DNA from: an uncultured Opitutia bacterium
Lineage (GTDB): Bacteria; Verrucomicrobiota; Verrucomicrobiia; Opitutales; Opitutaceae
Length of the DNA: 41,918 bases
Assembly (NCBI GenBank): GCA_903839035.1
Contig: CAIMAQ010000085.1
Span: forward strand, 1-41,918
Direction: 5' to 3'
The translations under genes and the position numbers were made by a program. The notes under the pieces were generated by a model. It searched no databases and was not told where the DNA came from. It worked only from the letters and a program-made list of their open reading frames with translations. Positions 9,359 through 18,249 of the stretch are shown here, piece by piece. Position 1 is the stretch's first letter. The number at the start of each line of letters is the position of its first letter.

Positions 9359-10195
9359 ATGAGCCTGCCCAAATGGAAGGTCGCGAAGACCTACACTGAC
9401 ATCCTGTACCACAAGGCCGACGGCATCGCGAAGGTCACGATCAACCGCCCGGCGAAGCGCAATGCCTTCCGCCCGGAGACGGTTTCGCAGATGTACGAGG
9501 CCTTCTCGGATGCCCGGGAGGATCCGTCCATCGGCGTGATCCTGCTGACCGGGGCGGGGCCGCACACGGACGGCAAATATGCCTTCTGCGCCGGTGGCGA
9601 CCAGAGTGTGCGGGGCCATGCCGGTTATGTCGGCGGCGACGGCGTGCCGCGGCTCAACGTCCTCGACCTGCAGAAGCTCATCCGCTCGATTCCGAAGGTC
9701 GTGATCGCGCTCGTGGCGGGCTACGCCATTGGCGGCGGGCATGTGCTGCACCTCGTGTGCGACCTGACAATTGCGGCCGACAACGGGATCTTTGGCCAGG
9801 TGGGCCCGAAGATGGGCAGCTTTGATGGCGGCTTTGGCGCGAGCTACCTTGCCCGCATCGTCGGCCAAAAGAAGGCGCGCGAGATCTGGTTCCTCTGCCG
9901 GCAGTATGATGCGAAGCAGGCGCTGGAGATGGGGCTGGTCAACACCGTGGTCCCGGTGGTCGACCTCGAGGCCGAGGGGGTAAAGTGGGCGCAACAGATC
10001 CTCGAGCACAGCCCGCTCGCGATCCGGCTGCTCAAGAGCGGCTTCAACGCCGAACTCGACGGCCAGGCCGGCATCCAGGAACTTTCGGGCAACGCCACGC
10101 TGCTTTACTACATGAGCGAGGAGGCGAAGGAATTTCACGCAGCCCAGCGCGAGAAACGGAAGCCCGACGCCAAGAAATTTCCCTGGCGGCCGTGA
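9359..10195 (+). CDS. menB: 1,4-dihydroxy-2-naphthoyl-CoA synthase (type I, bicarbonate-dependent form)
   Basis: This crotonase-fold enzyme closes the second ring by converting o-succinylbenzoyl-CoA to dihydroxynaphthoyl-CoA. The 278-residue protein follows the E. coli MenB pattern closely: [17 protein letters not shown] (about 26-42), FCAGGDQ (76-82, oxyanion hole), [11 protein letters not shown] (121-131), [14 protein letters not shown] (145-158), then [20 protein letters not shown]. The context around FGQxGPK matches the Gly-bearing type I enzymes that use bound bicarbonate as the base, not the Asp-bearing type II. The open frame extends upstream to 9239, but [15 protein letters not shown] at ATG 9359 is the family start. 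Its TGA overlaps the GTG of the damaged acetyltransferase gene downstream. Confidence 0.97.
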   Translation: MSLPKWKVAKTYTDILYHKADGIAKVTINRPAKRNAFRPETVSQMYEAFSDAREDPSIGVILLTGAGPHTDGKYAFCAGGDQSVRGHAGYVGGDGVPRLNVLDLQKLIRSIPKVVIALVAGYAIGGGHVLHLVCDLTIAADNGIFGQVGPKMGSFDGGFGASYLARIVGQKKAREIWFLCRQYDAKQALEMGLVNTVVPVVDLEAEGVKWAQQILEHSPLAIRLLKSGFNAELDGQAGIQELSGNATLLYYMSEEAKEFHAAQREKRKPDAKKFPWRP

Positions 10196-10639
10196 GCGGT
10201 GGTTCGTCAGTTACAATTCGCGAGGCTCGGACGGCGGACATCCCTGCCGTGACTCACCTCAGTGGTGAACTCGGCTATGTCTCTACTGAAGAGCAGATGG
10301 CGCGGCGTTTCGCGCGGATCACGGAGGATCGTGACCATCGTGTTTTTGTGGCCGAGATTGCCCGAAGGCGAAGTGGTCGGGTGGGTCCAAGTCCATTTCA
10401 CCCGGTGGCTCGCGTCGGATGCGCGCGGTGAAGTGGTGGGCTTGGTCGTGGCATCTAAGATGCGGGGGCGCGGAATAGGACGCCAGCTGATGCAGATGGC
10501 CGAGGGCTGGACGAAAGAGCGGGGAGGTTCGTTGGTGGCGCTGCGTAGCAATATCCTCCGCAAGGAAACCCACATTTTCTACCAGCGCCTAGGGTACGAG
10601 GTGACCAAGACTTCGCTGTACTTCAAAAAGCCGCTCTGA
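10192..10639 (+). pseudogene. GNAT-family N-acetyltransferase, broken by a one-base frameshift
   Basis: The N-terminal half is read from GTG 10192 (VTIREARTADIPAVTHLS to DHRVFVAEIA, ending near 10362). The second half is in the next frame (EGEVVGWVQVHFTRWL, starting near 10364, to the TGA at 10637-10639). Deleting one C from the run at 10361-10363 joins them into a normal GNAT of about 148 residues, including the acetyl-CoA loop VVASKMRGRGIGRQLM and the C-terminal FYQRLGYE. Both halves keep good family sequence, so the break is recent or is a sequencing error; programmed frameshifting is possible but no slippery heptamer is evident. The GTG overlaps the menB TGA, so the intact gene would have been co-translated with menB. 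Substrate unknown. Confidence 0.8.
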
Positions 10640-10640
10640 A

Positions 10641-10711
10641 GGCAGCAGATTTGCCGCCGACTTCGCGGCTGGTGGCGTGCTGCCACGAAACGTTGCGCGC
10701 CAGCGCGCAAC
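10641..10711. repeat. Two intergenic hairpins downstream of the acetyltransferase gene
   Basis: The first is a long imperfect hairpin: GGCAGCA (10641-10647) pairs with TGCTGCC (10678-10684), with an inner GCCGCC/GGTGGC pairing. The second, GTTGCGCGC-CA-GCGCGCAAC (10692-10711), is a perfect 9-bp stem. Neither has a T-tract on either strand. They could be dispersed palindromic elements or mRNA 3'-end stabilisers for menB and the acetyltransferase gene. Confidence 0.45.
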
Positions 10712-10733
10712 CCACTCGCAAGCAACCCAGATG

Positions 10734-10759
10734 AAAAAGGCGGGGTCAGCGACCCCGCC
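10734..10759 (-). terminator. Rho-independent terminator of the aldolase gene
   Basis: On the minus strand a perfect 9-bp stem GGCGGGGTC-GCT-GACCCCGCC (10739-10759) is followed by five Ts (10738-10734). It begins about 40 bases after the aldolase stop codon. Confidence 0.85.
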
Positions 10760-10797
10760 CTGTATGCTGAATGCTGATCGCTGACTGCGCTGCTGCT

Positions 10798-11748
10798 TTA
10801 TTTCCCGAGGCTCTTGCGCAGGTCGGCCAGCTGGTTGGCGCTGCCGAGGAGGACGTTGCGGCTGGCGATGAACTTCGCGTATTCCTCGATGAAGATCTTG
10901 CCGGCCGGGCGGAAGTCGAAGTCGCCGGGATTGTCGCGGAAGTATTCGCGGTGCACGCGGGTCCAGACGAGGCGGCCGTCGGTGTCGATGTTGACCTTGG
11001 TCACGCCGAGCTGGGCGGCCGGGAGGTACTCGTTGGGATCCACGCCCATCGAGCCGGCGATCTTGCCGCCGGCGGCGTTGATGCGCGCGACCTCGTCCTG
11101 CGGGACGGAGGACGAGCCGTGCATGACGAGCGGGAAACCGGGGAGGAGGGCCTTGATCTTCTGCAGCACGTCGAAGTGCAGGGACTGCTTGCCCTTGAAC
11201 TTGAACGCGCCGTGGGAGGTGCCGATGGCGCAGGCAAGGGAGTCACAGCCGGTCTGGGCCACAAAATCCTTGGCCTCCTCGGGATTGGTGAGCATCGCGT
11301 GGCCCTCGTCCACCTTGATGTCCTCCTCGACGCCGCCGAGCATGCCGAGCTCGGCCTCGACGGAGATGCCCTTGGCGTGGGCTTTGTCCACGACGCGCTT
11401 GGTGATGGCGACGTTCTGGTCGAAGGACTCGTGGGAGGCGTCGATCATCACGGAACTGAAGAAGCCCGAGTCGATGCACTCGTAGCAGGTCTGCTCGTCA
11501 CCGTGGTCGAGGTGGACGGCGAAAATGGCGTCGGGAAAGATTTCCCCGGCGGCGCGGATGATGGCCTCCAGCACGCGTTTGTCGGTGTATTTGCGCGCGC
11601 CCTTCGAAATCTGGATGATGAACGGCGCCTGGGAGGTGATACAGCCCTTGAAGAGGCCCATCGCCTGCTCGGCGTTGTTGATGTTGTAGGCGCCCACGGC
11701 GTACTTGCCGTAGGCGTGTTTGAAGAGCTGGCCGGTGGTGACGATCAT
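10798..11748 (-). CDS. fba: Fructose-bisphosphate aldolase, class II
   Basis: This zinc-dependent aldolase interconverts fructose 1,6-bisphosphate with dihydroxyacetone phosphate and glyceraldehyde 3-phosphate in the cytoplasm. The 316-residue protein shows the class II features: AVGAYNINNAEQ near the start, FAVHLDHGDEQ with catalytic D81 and zinc ligand H82, VEAELG (E133 region), SHGAFKF (H179) and PLVMHGSSSVP (H210), then VTKVNIDTDGRLVWT for phosphate binding. It is transcribed alone, with a strong terminator after it. A weak promoter pair lies upstream (TTGTCG at 11805-11800, GATAGT at 11782-11777, spacer 17). Start ATG 11748 gives the family N-terminus. Confidence 0.96.
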   Translation of the reverse strand: MIVTTGQLFKHAYGKYAVGAYNINNAEQAMGLFKGCITSQAPFIIQISKGARKYTDKRVLEAIIRAAGEIFPDAIFAVHLDHGDEQTCYECIDSGFFSSVMIDASHESFDQNVAITKRVVDKAHAKGISVEAELGMLGGVEEDIKVDEGHAMLTNPEEAKDFVAQTGCDSLACAIGTSHGAFKFKGKQSLHFDVLQKIKALLPGFPLVMHGSSSVPQDEVARINAAGGKIAGSMGVDPNEYLPAAQLGVTKVNIDTDGRLVWTRVHREYFRDNPGDFDFRPAGKIFIEEYAKFIASRNVLLGSANQLADLRKSLGK

Positions 11749-11776
11749 AGGGCGGATTGATTAAACGATCCCCGCG

Positions 11777-11805
11777 ACTATCCCGCGCTCAAAACAGCGC
11801 GACAA
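11777..11805 (-). promoter_or_regulatory. Candidate sigma-70 promoter of the aldolase gene
   Basis: On the minus strand, TTGTCG (11805-11800) and GATAGT (11782-11777) are separated by 17 bases and each matches four of six consensus positions. Transcription would begin some 20 bases before the ATG. The -35 side overlaps a small hairpin GCGCT-CAAAAC-AGCGC that follows the upstream minus-strand gene. This is only a candidate. Confidence 0.25.
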
Positions 11806-11817
11806 GCGTTTTCGCTG

Positions 11818-12840
11818 TCATCCGCCGCCCGGGCCGTTCTTGGCTGGCGGAGGCGCTGAAGTCGCGGGCGCCAGGCCGCTGGCGGTGCCGGGATTGCGAA
11901 ACTGGTTACGCATGGCGGCCTGCAACTGGGCCTGGGCTTGTTGGGTGGCCTGCAGTTGCTGCAGGGCGGTCACCTGGGCGGGGGCGAGCACCGTGGCCGC
12001 CTGCGTGATGGCGTCGTTGGTGATGGGACTGGTCTGGCCGGGGCCGCCGATGCCGAAGGCCGTGGTGACCGTGGCGCGGATGTTGCCGGACGTGGAATTA
12101 GTGGAGGCGGGCGTGTTGGCGGCGAGAACCGAGACCATCTGCTCGGTCTGGTCGGCGGTGAGCGGCGTGTTGGTGTAGCTGAGCGATTGCGACAGCTGGT
12201 TCACCACATTGCGCTGCGGCAGGGTTTGCTGGTATTGCTGGTACTGCGCGTAGCCGGCGGCGCCGAGCGTGGTCTTGATGCTGTTGTCGGCCTCGGCCTG
12301 GGCATCAGTGATTAATTTCTGGAAATCCTCCGGGTCCGTGCGCGGGTTGATGCCCTGGGCCCGGGCGGCGGCCAAGGCGTCGGTCATCGCGGTTTGTTTT
12401 TCCACGAGGAGGTTCTTGAACTGCTCGAGCTGGGCCGGACTGAGGTTGAGGTTCTTGAAGAGGGCCGCGAAGCGCGCATCGAGCCCGGCGCGCTGCTGGA
12501 TGGCCATGAGCTTCTGGATCTCCGGCTTGTCCATCATGGCCATGAAATTGCCGGCCATGTTATTCCGGTTGCCGCCGCGACGGTCGCCGCCAGGGCCGCC
12601 CTCCGGGCCGTCGGCGGGATCGCCGTTGCCGGGGTCACGCTTGGCCGCGAGCGAGGCCTCGAGCTCGTGCTGGTGCTTTTCCGCCGCCCACAGGCGCTTC
12701 TGCAGGTCGGCGCGCTCGTCGTTGTTCAGGGCGGAGGCGCGCAGCGCAACCAGTTCCTGGTACTGGCGCCAGGCGAAGGTGCCGCAGCCGAGCGTGGTTA
12801 GGACCAGCAGCAGGATGAGGTAGTTTTTCGGGGTCTTCAC
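11818..12840 (-). CDS. Membrane-anchored or exported helical protein of unknown function
   Basis: The gene encodes 340 residues from a GTG start. A hydrophobic segment (about 7-23, YLILLLVLTTLGCGTFAW) is an uncleaved anchor or a poor lipoprotein signal; the Cys lacks a good lipobox. A coiled coil (about 28-65), a Gly/Asp/Asn-rich linker (about 67-95) and a helical region with repeated leucine/glutamine stretches (NLSPAQLEQFKNLL, PLTADQTEQMVSVL, VLAPAQVTALQQLQ) follow, ending in a Pro-rich tail. The LSPAQ/LTADQ pattern recalls the LTxxQ helices of periplasmic Spy/CpxP-like proteins, but I would not assign that family. It lies 54 bases downstream of the topoisomerase gene on the same strand and is probably periplasmic. 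No function is claimed. Confidence 0.75.
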   Translation of the reverse strand: MKTPKNYLILLLVLTTLGCGTFAWRQYQELVALRASALNNDERADLQKRLWAAEKHQHELEASLAAKRDPGNGDPADGPEGGPGGDRRGGNRNNMAGNFMAMMDKPEIQKLMAIQQRAGLDARFAALFKNLNLSPAQLEQFKNLLVEKQTAMTDALAAARAQGINPRTDPEDFQKLITDAQAEADNSIKTTLGAAGYAQYQQYQQTLPQRNVVNQLSQSLSYTNTPLTADQTEQMVSVLAANTPASTNSTSGNIRATVTTAFGIGGPGQTSPITNDAITQAATVLAPAQVTALQQLQATQQAQAQLQAAMRNQFRNPGTASGLAPATSAPPPAKNGPGGG

Positions 12841-12894
12841 GTGGAGGAAGAGACGCGGGTCCGGACCGGAAGTTACCGCCGCAGCCGTGCAGGC

Positions 12895-15690
12895 TCAGCG
12901 TGGCGGAAACTCGAAGTCGGCCTTGGCCTTGGTCTTCGAGAGGATCAGGAAGGCGCTGAACGGCTGCAGGCGCTTGGACATGAGTCCCTCGATGAGATTG
13001 GTGCGGCCGGTCTCCATCAGCTGCTTGACCTCCTCGACGGGGATCTCCTTGGCGCAGATGTGCCGCTTCATCGTGAAGACGATGCGGTTGTCCTGCTCAG
13101 GCTTGCGCACGTAATAGGAGTCGGCGGTCTGGACGAGCTCGCCGCCCTGGTGGGATTTGCTTGGGCCGATGAGGACGGCCTTGGACAGATCGGGGGGCGT
13201 GCGGGCCTTCCGGGCGATGGGGTTGCCGTCCTTGTCGAGCTTCGGGGCGCGCGGCGGGAATTCCCACGAGATCTTGGGGCCCTCGCGCTTGAGGAAGGCG
13301 CTGAACGGCCGGCCCTTTTTCGAGGTGAAATTCTCGATCAGGTCGGACTTTCCCTCGGAGACGATCTTGATGACCTGCTCCTGCGGGATCGGCTTCTGGC
13401 ACATCAGGCGGCCGATGCGGAAGGTCTGCTTCCAGGCGTCGTCTTCCTTCTCGCGCAGCACATATTGCGAGCCGACCTCGCACAGCTCGGCGCCGGTCTT
13501 CGGGTCGGTCCAGAACGGCGTGAGCGTGGCGACATCGAACTTGTCGCCGAAATCGTACTCGGTCTTCCATTTGCCCTTCTCCTCGTCCTTCACGAGCTTG
13601 AGGACGGCGTTGAAGCGGTTGCGGGTCTTGGCGGAAATGAAGCCGTCGAGCGGGCCGATGGAGCGGTTCGCGACGAGGGTGCGGATTTCCTCCTCCTCCA
13701 TTTTGCGTCCGCCGATGACCTTGTAGACCATGAACTCGCCGTCCTGGGACTTGTAGCCCCGGAGGGTCTCGCGGAGCGGCTTGCCGTCGGTGGGCGACGG
13801 GATGTCGGTGACGCGGGCGATGGAGTCGTCCTCCTCAAAGTTCTTCACGCGGTCGATGATGCCCCGGGTCTGCTCGATGACCTCGTCCATGAACTGGGTG
13901 CGGGAGAATTTGTCATGCTCCATCTGGCGGAGCTTGAACTCCCACTCCCCGGTCATGGCGGGCAGGGTGAGGGCGTCGGCCTTCACGGCGGAGAGGAACT
14001 GGAGCAGTTGCTCGGCCTTGGCGGTCGGCATCAGGTCGCGCTGGGCGCGGTCCATGTACTTCTGGTTGATGAGACCGTCGATCGTGTCGGCGCGCGTGGC
14101 CGGAGTGCCCAGGCCGCGCTCCTTCATCGCCTCGGCGAATTCCTCATCCTCGATGAGCTTGCCGGCGCCTTCCATGGCGGACAGCAGCGTGGCCTCGTTG
14201 TAGCGCGGCGGCGGCTTGGTGGTCTCGGAGTGAAGCTTGGACTCGGCCGCTTTCGCCTTGGCGGGCGCGCCGTCGGCGGCGGTGAGGGCGGGCAGGGCCT
14301 TGGAGTCGGTGGCGTCGTCGTCCACGGTGGTCTTGCCATAAACGGCGAGCCAGCCGGGAGCGGTGAGGACCTTGCCCTCGGTCTTGAACTCGTGTTGCGC
14401 GACCGTGCTGGTGCGCGTGGTGATGTCGAATTCCGCCGCCGGGTAGAACGCCGCGACGAAGCGCCGGGCGATCATGTCGAACACCTTGGCTTCCATCTCA
14501 TCGAGGTTCTTGGCCTCGTGCGCCGTCGGGATGATGGCGAAGTGGTCGGAGATCTGCGCATTATTAAAGATGCGCTTGTTGGGCCGCAGCCAGCCTTCGC
14601 TCAGAACCTTGTGCGCGTGCATGCCGAGCTCGCCGGGGAGATTGTTGAGGGTCTCGCGCACGGTGGGAATGTAATCCTCCGGCAGCGCCCGCGAGTCGGT
14701 GCGGGGGTAGGTGATCATCTTGTGGCGCTCGTAGAGGGCCTGGGCGATCTGGAGCGTCCGGCGGGCGGGCAGGCCGTAGCGGTTGTTGGCCTCGCGCTGG
14801 AGCGTGGTCAGGTCGTAAAGCCGCGGGGACGCCTGGGTGCTGCCCTTTTTCTCCTCGGTGACGCGGGCGAGGGGCTGGCCGGCGCAGGCGGCGGCGACGG
14901 CCTCGGCGAGGGACTTATCCCAGATGCGGTCGATGCGGTCGTGGTCGTCGTTTTCGGCGCGCTTGAAATTGGGGCGCTGATAGACGCCCTCATAGCTGCC
15001 CTTGGCGACCTCGAAGGTGGCGGTCACGCGCCAGAAGGCGCGGGGCTTGAAATTCCGGATTTCCAGCTCGCGGGCGTAAACGATGGCGAGGGTGGGCGTC
15101 TGGACGCGGCCGACGGAGGCGACATTGCCGGCGCGGGAGCCGAACATACGCTTGGTGAGCGCGCGGGTGCCGTTGATGCCGATGAGCCAGTCGCTTTCGC
15201 TGCGGCAGCGGGCGGCATCGGCGAGACCGGACATCTTCGCGCCATCCCGGAGACTCTTGAAGGCCTCCTGGATGCCGCCGGTCGTCATGGTCTGCATCCA
15301 CGCGCGCTTCACGGGGAGCTTGGATTTCGTGAGCTGGTAGAGATAGGCGAAGATGAGCTCGCCCTCGCGGCCGGCGTCACAGGCGTTGATGACCGTGCCG
15401 ATGTCCTTCCGGGCGAGGAGCTTTTTCAGCGCGTTGTAGCGGTCCTTCGACTGCTCAATAGGCTTGAGGCCGAATTTCTTCGGGATGATGGGCAGGGTCT
15501 CGAGCCGCCAGAAGCCGTACAGTTTCTTGTCGATGTCCTCCGGCATCTCGAGTTCCACGAGGTGGCCGAGGGCATAGGAAATGACCAAATCGTCGTTCTC
15601 GTAATGCTCCCCCTTCTTGGGGATTTTGCCGAGGGCCTTGGCCAGATCGGCCGCCACAGACGGCTTCTCGGCGATGATGAGTGACTTCAT
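12895..15690 (-). CDS. topB: DNA topoisomerase III-like type IA topoisomerase with C-terminal repeats
   Basis: This type IA enzyme cuts one DNA strand through a tyrosine and passes another strand through. The 931 residues start with the Toprim domain (MKSLIIAEKPSVAADLAK, Glu 8; CDAGREGE at 104-111). The catalytic tyrosine is Y328 in MITYPRTDSRAL, the TopB pattern. After the core (to about 640) come three copies of a repeat resembling the topoisomerase C-terminal repeat: GPLDGFISAKTRNRFNAVL, LIENFTSKKGRPFSAFLK and LIEGLMSKRLQPFSAFL. There are no zinc-finger cysteine clusters as in TopA. The frame is open to 15729, but ATG 15690 starts the Toprim motif exactly. It may be the main relaxing enzyme or an accessory decatenase; no second type IA gene is in the window. 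Confidence 0.92.
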   Translation of the reverse strand: MKSLIIAEKPSVAADLAKALGKIPKKGEHYENDDLVISYALGHLVELEMPEDIDKKLYGFWRLETLPIIPKKFGLKPIEQSKDRYNALKKLLARKDIGTVINACDAGREGELIFAYLYQLTKSKLPVKRAWMQTMTTGGIQEAFKSLRDGAKMSGLADAARCRSESDWLIGINGTRALTKRMFGSRAGNVASVGRVQTPTLAIVYARELEIRNFKPRAFWRVTATFEVAKGSYEGVYQRPNFKRAENDDHDRIDRIWDKSLAEAVAAACAGQPLARVTEEKKGSTQASPRLYDLTTLQREANNRYGLPARRTLQIAQALYERHKMITYPRTDSRALPEDYIPTVRETLNNLPGELGMHAHKVLSEGWLRPNKRIFNNAQISDHFAIIPTAHEAKNLDEMEAKVFDMIARRFVAAFYPAAEFDITTRTSTVAQHEFKTEGKVLTAPGWLAVYGKTTVDDDATDSKALPALTAADGAPAKAKAAESKLHSETTKPPPRYNEATLLSAMEGAGKLIEDEEFAEAMKERGLGTPATRADTIDGLINQKYMDRAQRDLMPTAKAEQLLQFLSAVKADALTLPAMTGEWEFKLRQMEHDKFSRTQFMDEVIEQTRGIIDRVKNFEEDDSIARVTDIPSPTDGKPLRETLRGYKSQDGEFMVYKVIGGRKMEEEEIRTLVANRSIGPLDGFISAKTRNRFNAVLKLVKDEEKGKWKTEYDFGDKFDVATLTPFWTDPKTGAELCEVGSQYVLREKEDDAWKQTFRIGRLMCQKPIPQEQVIKIVSEGKSDLIENFTSKKGRPFSAFLKREGPKISWEFPPRAPKLDKDGNPIARKARTPPDLSKAVLIGPSKSHQGGELVQTADSYYVRKPEQDNRIVFTMKRHICAKEIPVEEVKQLMETGRTNLIEGLMSKRLQPFSAFLILSKTKAKADFEFPPR

Positions 15691-15802
15691 GAGCCGCGAG
15701 CCGTTAGGCCCCGCACGCAGCGATTTCAAGGATTAGTTTTTCCGCGCGCCAAAACCGCGGCCGCAATTTTCTCGCAATCCCGGAGGAGAAACGCACCCGC
15801 GA

Positions 15803-16891
15803 TCAGGCCGGAAGTTTCGGCGTCTCGGCCAGGGCGGCGTCGAGCGAGGCGGTCAGTGCGGCGATGGTGGCGTCGGTTTCGTCGCCCATGTTCGAGATGC
15901 GGAACGTCTGGCCCTTGAGCTTGCCGTAGCCGCCGTCGATCACGAGGCCGTGCTTTGTCTTGAGGGTTTTGTTCAGCGCGGCGAGGTCGTAACCGAGGGT
16001 GTTCGCGAAGCAGTTCAGTGTGACCGAACCGGCGCCGTCCTGGGGGAAGAGTTTGAAGCCCTTCGCCAGGCCCCAACTGCGGACGGTCTGGTTGAGCCGC
16101 GCGTGGCGTGCATACCGGGCCGCCATGCCCTCGGCCTTGAAGTCCTCGAGCTTGGACTTGAGGGCGTAGATCAGCGGGATGATCGGCGTGCTCGGGGTCA
16201 TGCCATTCTCGTGGTTCTTCTGGAACTCGAGGTAATCGAAATAATACCCGCGGTCGGAGACCGTGGCGGCACGGGCGAGGGCCTTTTTCGAGACCGAGAG
16301 GAAGGACAGGCCCGGCGGCAGGGCGAAGGCCTTCTGCGAACCGCTCACGAGCACATCGATGCCGAGCTCATCCTTCGGGATCGGCATCGCGCTGAGTGAA
16401 CTGACGGTATCCACGATGGCGATGACGTCGGGGAATTCCCGGATCACCTTCATCAGCGCGGGCAGGTCGCTCATGCAGCCGCAGGAGGTTTCGTTGTGGA
16501 TGAGGGTGAGGGCATCGTAGACGCCGGTGGCGAGCTCGCGCCGGACGGCCTCGGGGTCCACGGGCTGGCCCCATTCGAACTTGAGCGCGGTGGCGGCCTT
16601 GCCGCAGCGCCGGGCGACGTCGTTCCACTTGTCGGAGAACGCGCCGTTCATGCAGTTGAGCACCTTCCTTTTGACGACGTTGCGGAGGGAGCCCTCCATC
16701 ACGCCCCAGGCGCTGCTGGTGGAGAGATAGACAGGGTCCTGGGTGGACGCGACGGCCTGCAGCTCCGGCTGGATGGAATTATAGAGCGCGACAAAGTCCG
16801 TGCTGCGGTGGCCGATCATGGGCTGGGCCATGGCGCGGAGCGTTTTTTCCGAAACGGCGACGGGACCCGGAATGTAAAGTTTGTAGCTCAT
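15803..16891 (-). CDS. Class V aminotransferase (alanine-glyoxylate / serine-pyruvate type)
   Basis: This PLP enzyme (362 residues) has family features YIPGPVAVSEKTLRAM and MIGHRSTDF at the N-terminus, HNETSCG (about 132-138), IVDTVSSLSAMPI with PLP-pairing D161, and the Schiff-base lysine K187 in VSGSQKAFALPPG. Relatives transfer the amino group of alanine or serine to glyoxylate, or act as phosphoserine/phosphohydroxypyruvate aminotransferase in organisms lacking classical SerC. Substrate cannot be decided from sequence. No serA is adjacent. It stands alone on the minus strand, diverging from lpxK across 145 bases. Confidence 0.9.
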   Translation of the reverse strand: MSYKLYIPGPVAVSEKTLRAMAQPMIGHRSTDFVALYNSIQPELQAVASTQDPVYLSTSSAWGVMEGSLRNVVKRKVLNCMNGAFSDKWNDVARRCGKAATALKFEWGQPVDPEAVRRELATGVYDALTLIHNETSCGCMSDLPALMKVIREFPDVIAIVDTVSSLSAMPIPKDELGIDVLVSGSQKAFALPPGLSFLSVSKKALARAATVSDRGYYFDYLEFQKNHENGMTPSTPIIPLIYALKSKLEDFKAEGMAARYARHARLNQTVRSWGLAKGFKLFPQDGAGSVTLNCFANTLGYDLAALNKTLKTKHGLVIDGGYGKLKGQTFRISNMGDETDATIAALTASLDAALAETPKLPA

Positions 16892-17036
16892 GAGGGGCGG
16901 GGAAAGGGGAAGTGGGAGGAGGGTTCAACTGCAGGCGCCCGTTCGACTGGCTCAGGGCTGTCGACTCGCGTTTGGCGCCAGTCGCCAGAAAACAGTTTGC
17001 GCGAGCGGCGGCGTCAACCTTCATTAGCGTCACCGC

Positions 17037-18248
17037 ATGTCGCAATCCTGGCTGCAGAAGAAACTCAACGCCCTCGAGCTCTACACGATTGACGTGATCC
17101 TGGGGCGGCGCGCGGACGCCAGCGCGGCGGTTTACGGGGCGTTCCTGCAGGCGCTGTCGTGGTTGTTTAACGCCATCGTGCAGGCCCGGCTCTGGCTGTA
17201 CGGGCACCGGATCCTGCATGACCAGCCACTGGGCTGCCTGGTGGTGGTGGTGGGCAACCTCACGGTCGGTGGCACGGGCAAGACCCCCGTGGTGGAAAAA
17301 TTCGCGCGGGCCCTGCAGGAGCGCGGGCGGAAGGTCGCGATCCTCAGCCGCGGCTACAAGAGCAAGTCGTCGCCGTTTTGGAAGAAATGGTGGTTTGCGC
17401 TGACCCACACCGAGGAACCGCCGCCGCGCATCGTGAGCGACGGCGAGCGCGTGCTGCTCGACAGCGAGCAGGCAGGCGACGAGCCCTTCATGCTCGCGCG
17501 CAACCTGCCCGGCGTGATCGTGCTCGTGGACAAGAACCGGGTGAAGGCGGGCGCCTATGCGATCAAACGCTTCGGCTGCGACACCCTCGTCCTCGACGAC
17601 GGGTTCCAGTACCTGCCGCTCAAGGGCCGGCTCAACCTGCTGCTGGTGGACAAGACCAATCCCTTCGGCAACGGGCATCTGCTGCCGCGCGGCATCCTGC
17701 GCGAGCCGGTGAAGCACCTGAAGCGGGCGAGCTACGTTTTCCTCACGAAGTCCAACGGCCAGCGCGACCTGGAACTCGAGGCGCTGATCGCGAAGCACAA
17801 TCCCGGGGCGGACATCATCGAGTGCGCGCACCGGCCGCAGTATTTGCAGCGGTTTGGCCTGCCGGCGGGGACACCGGGCGCGCGGGTGCCGCTGACGTTC
17901 CTCAAGGACAAGCGCGTCGCGGCGTTCAGCGGCATCGCCACGCCGGAAAGCTTTGAGAAGTTCCTGCGTGATCTCGGCGCGAAGCTGGTGGCGCGGGAAC
18001 GCTATCTCGACCACTACCGCTACACGGACGAGGACTTTGAGATGCTGTTTGACCTCGCGCGGCGGGAGGGCGCGGACTGCCTCGTGACCACGGAAAAGGA
18101 TGCGGTGCGCATTCCCGAGAACCGGGCCTGGCCGCTGCCGCTGTTTTACCTGCGGCTGGAGATCGACATCATCCGCGGCGCGGCGGATTTCGACGAGGCG
18201 GTGAGCCGCATCTGCTTTGCGCAAAGCGGACCGCGGATCGATCCCTGA
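17037..18248 (+). CDS. lpxK: Tetraacyldisaccharide 4'-kinase (lipid A synthesis)
   Basis: LpxK phosphorylates the 4' position of the lipid A disaccharide on the cytoplasmic face of the inner membrane. Its presence shows an organism that makes lipid A. The 403 residues include an N-terminal amphipathic/hydrophobic region (about 30-72), the P-loop [12 protein letters not shown] (73-84), ILSRGYKSK, the acidic Mg/catalytic region [13 protein letters not shown], and [24 protein letters not shown], a family hallmark. The C-terminal half ends with [11 protein letters not shown] and a short tail. ATG 17037 is the first suitable start. A perfect 22-bp inverted repeat begins two bases after its stop. 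Confidence 0.95.
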   Translation: MSQSWLQKKLNALELYTIDVILGRRADASAAVYGAFLQALSWLFNAIVQARLWLYGHRILHDQPLGCLVVVVGNLTVGGTGKTPVVEKFARALQERGRKVAILSRGYKSKSSPFWKKWWFALTHTEEPPPRIVSDGERVLLDSEQAGDEPFMLARNLPGVIVLVDKNRVKAGAYAIKRFGCDTLVLDDGFQYLPLKGRLNLLLVDKTNPFGNGHLLPRGILREPVKHLKRASYVFLTKSNGQRDLELEALIAKHNPGADIIECAHRPQYLQRFGLPAGTPGARVPLTFLKDKRVAAFSGIATPESFEKFLRDLGAKLVARERYLDHYRYTDEDFEMLFDLARREGADCLVTTEKDAVRIPENRAWPLPLFYLRLEIDIIRGAADFDEAVSRICFAQSGPRIDP

Positions 18249-18249
18249 A

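Noticed and set aside
12841-15684. A 947-codon open frame on the plus strand, antisense to the topoisomerase gene.
   Set aside because: Its product is low-complexity (Gly, Ala, Leu, Glu rich), matches no family, and mirrors the codon pattern of the real gene; such shadows are common in GC-rich DNA.
16920-16970. A fragment resembling a dispersed repeat (GTTCGACTGGCTCAGGGC) between the aminotransferase gene and lpxK.
   Set aside because: Only one partial arm is visible and there is no matching inverted copy in the window.
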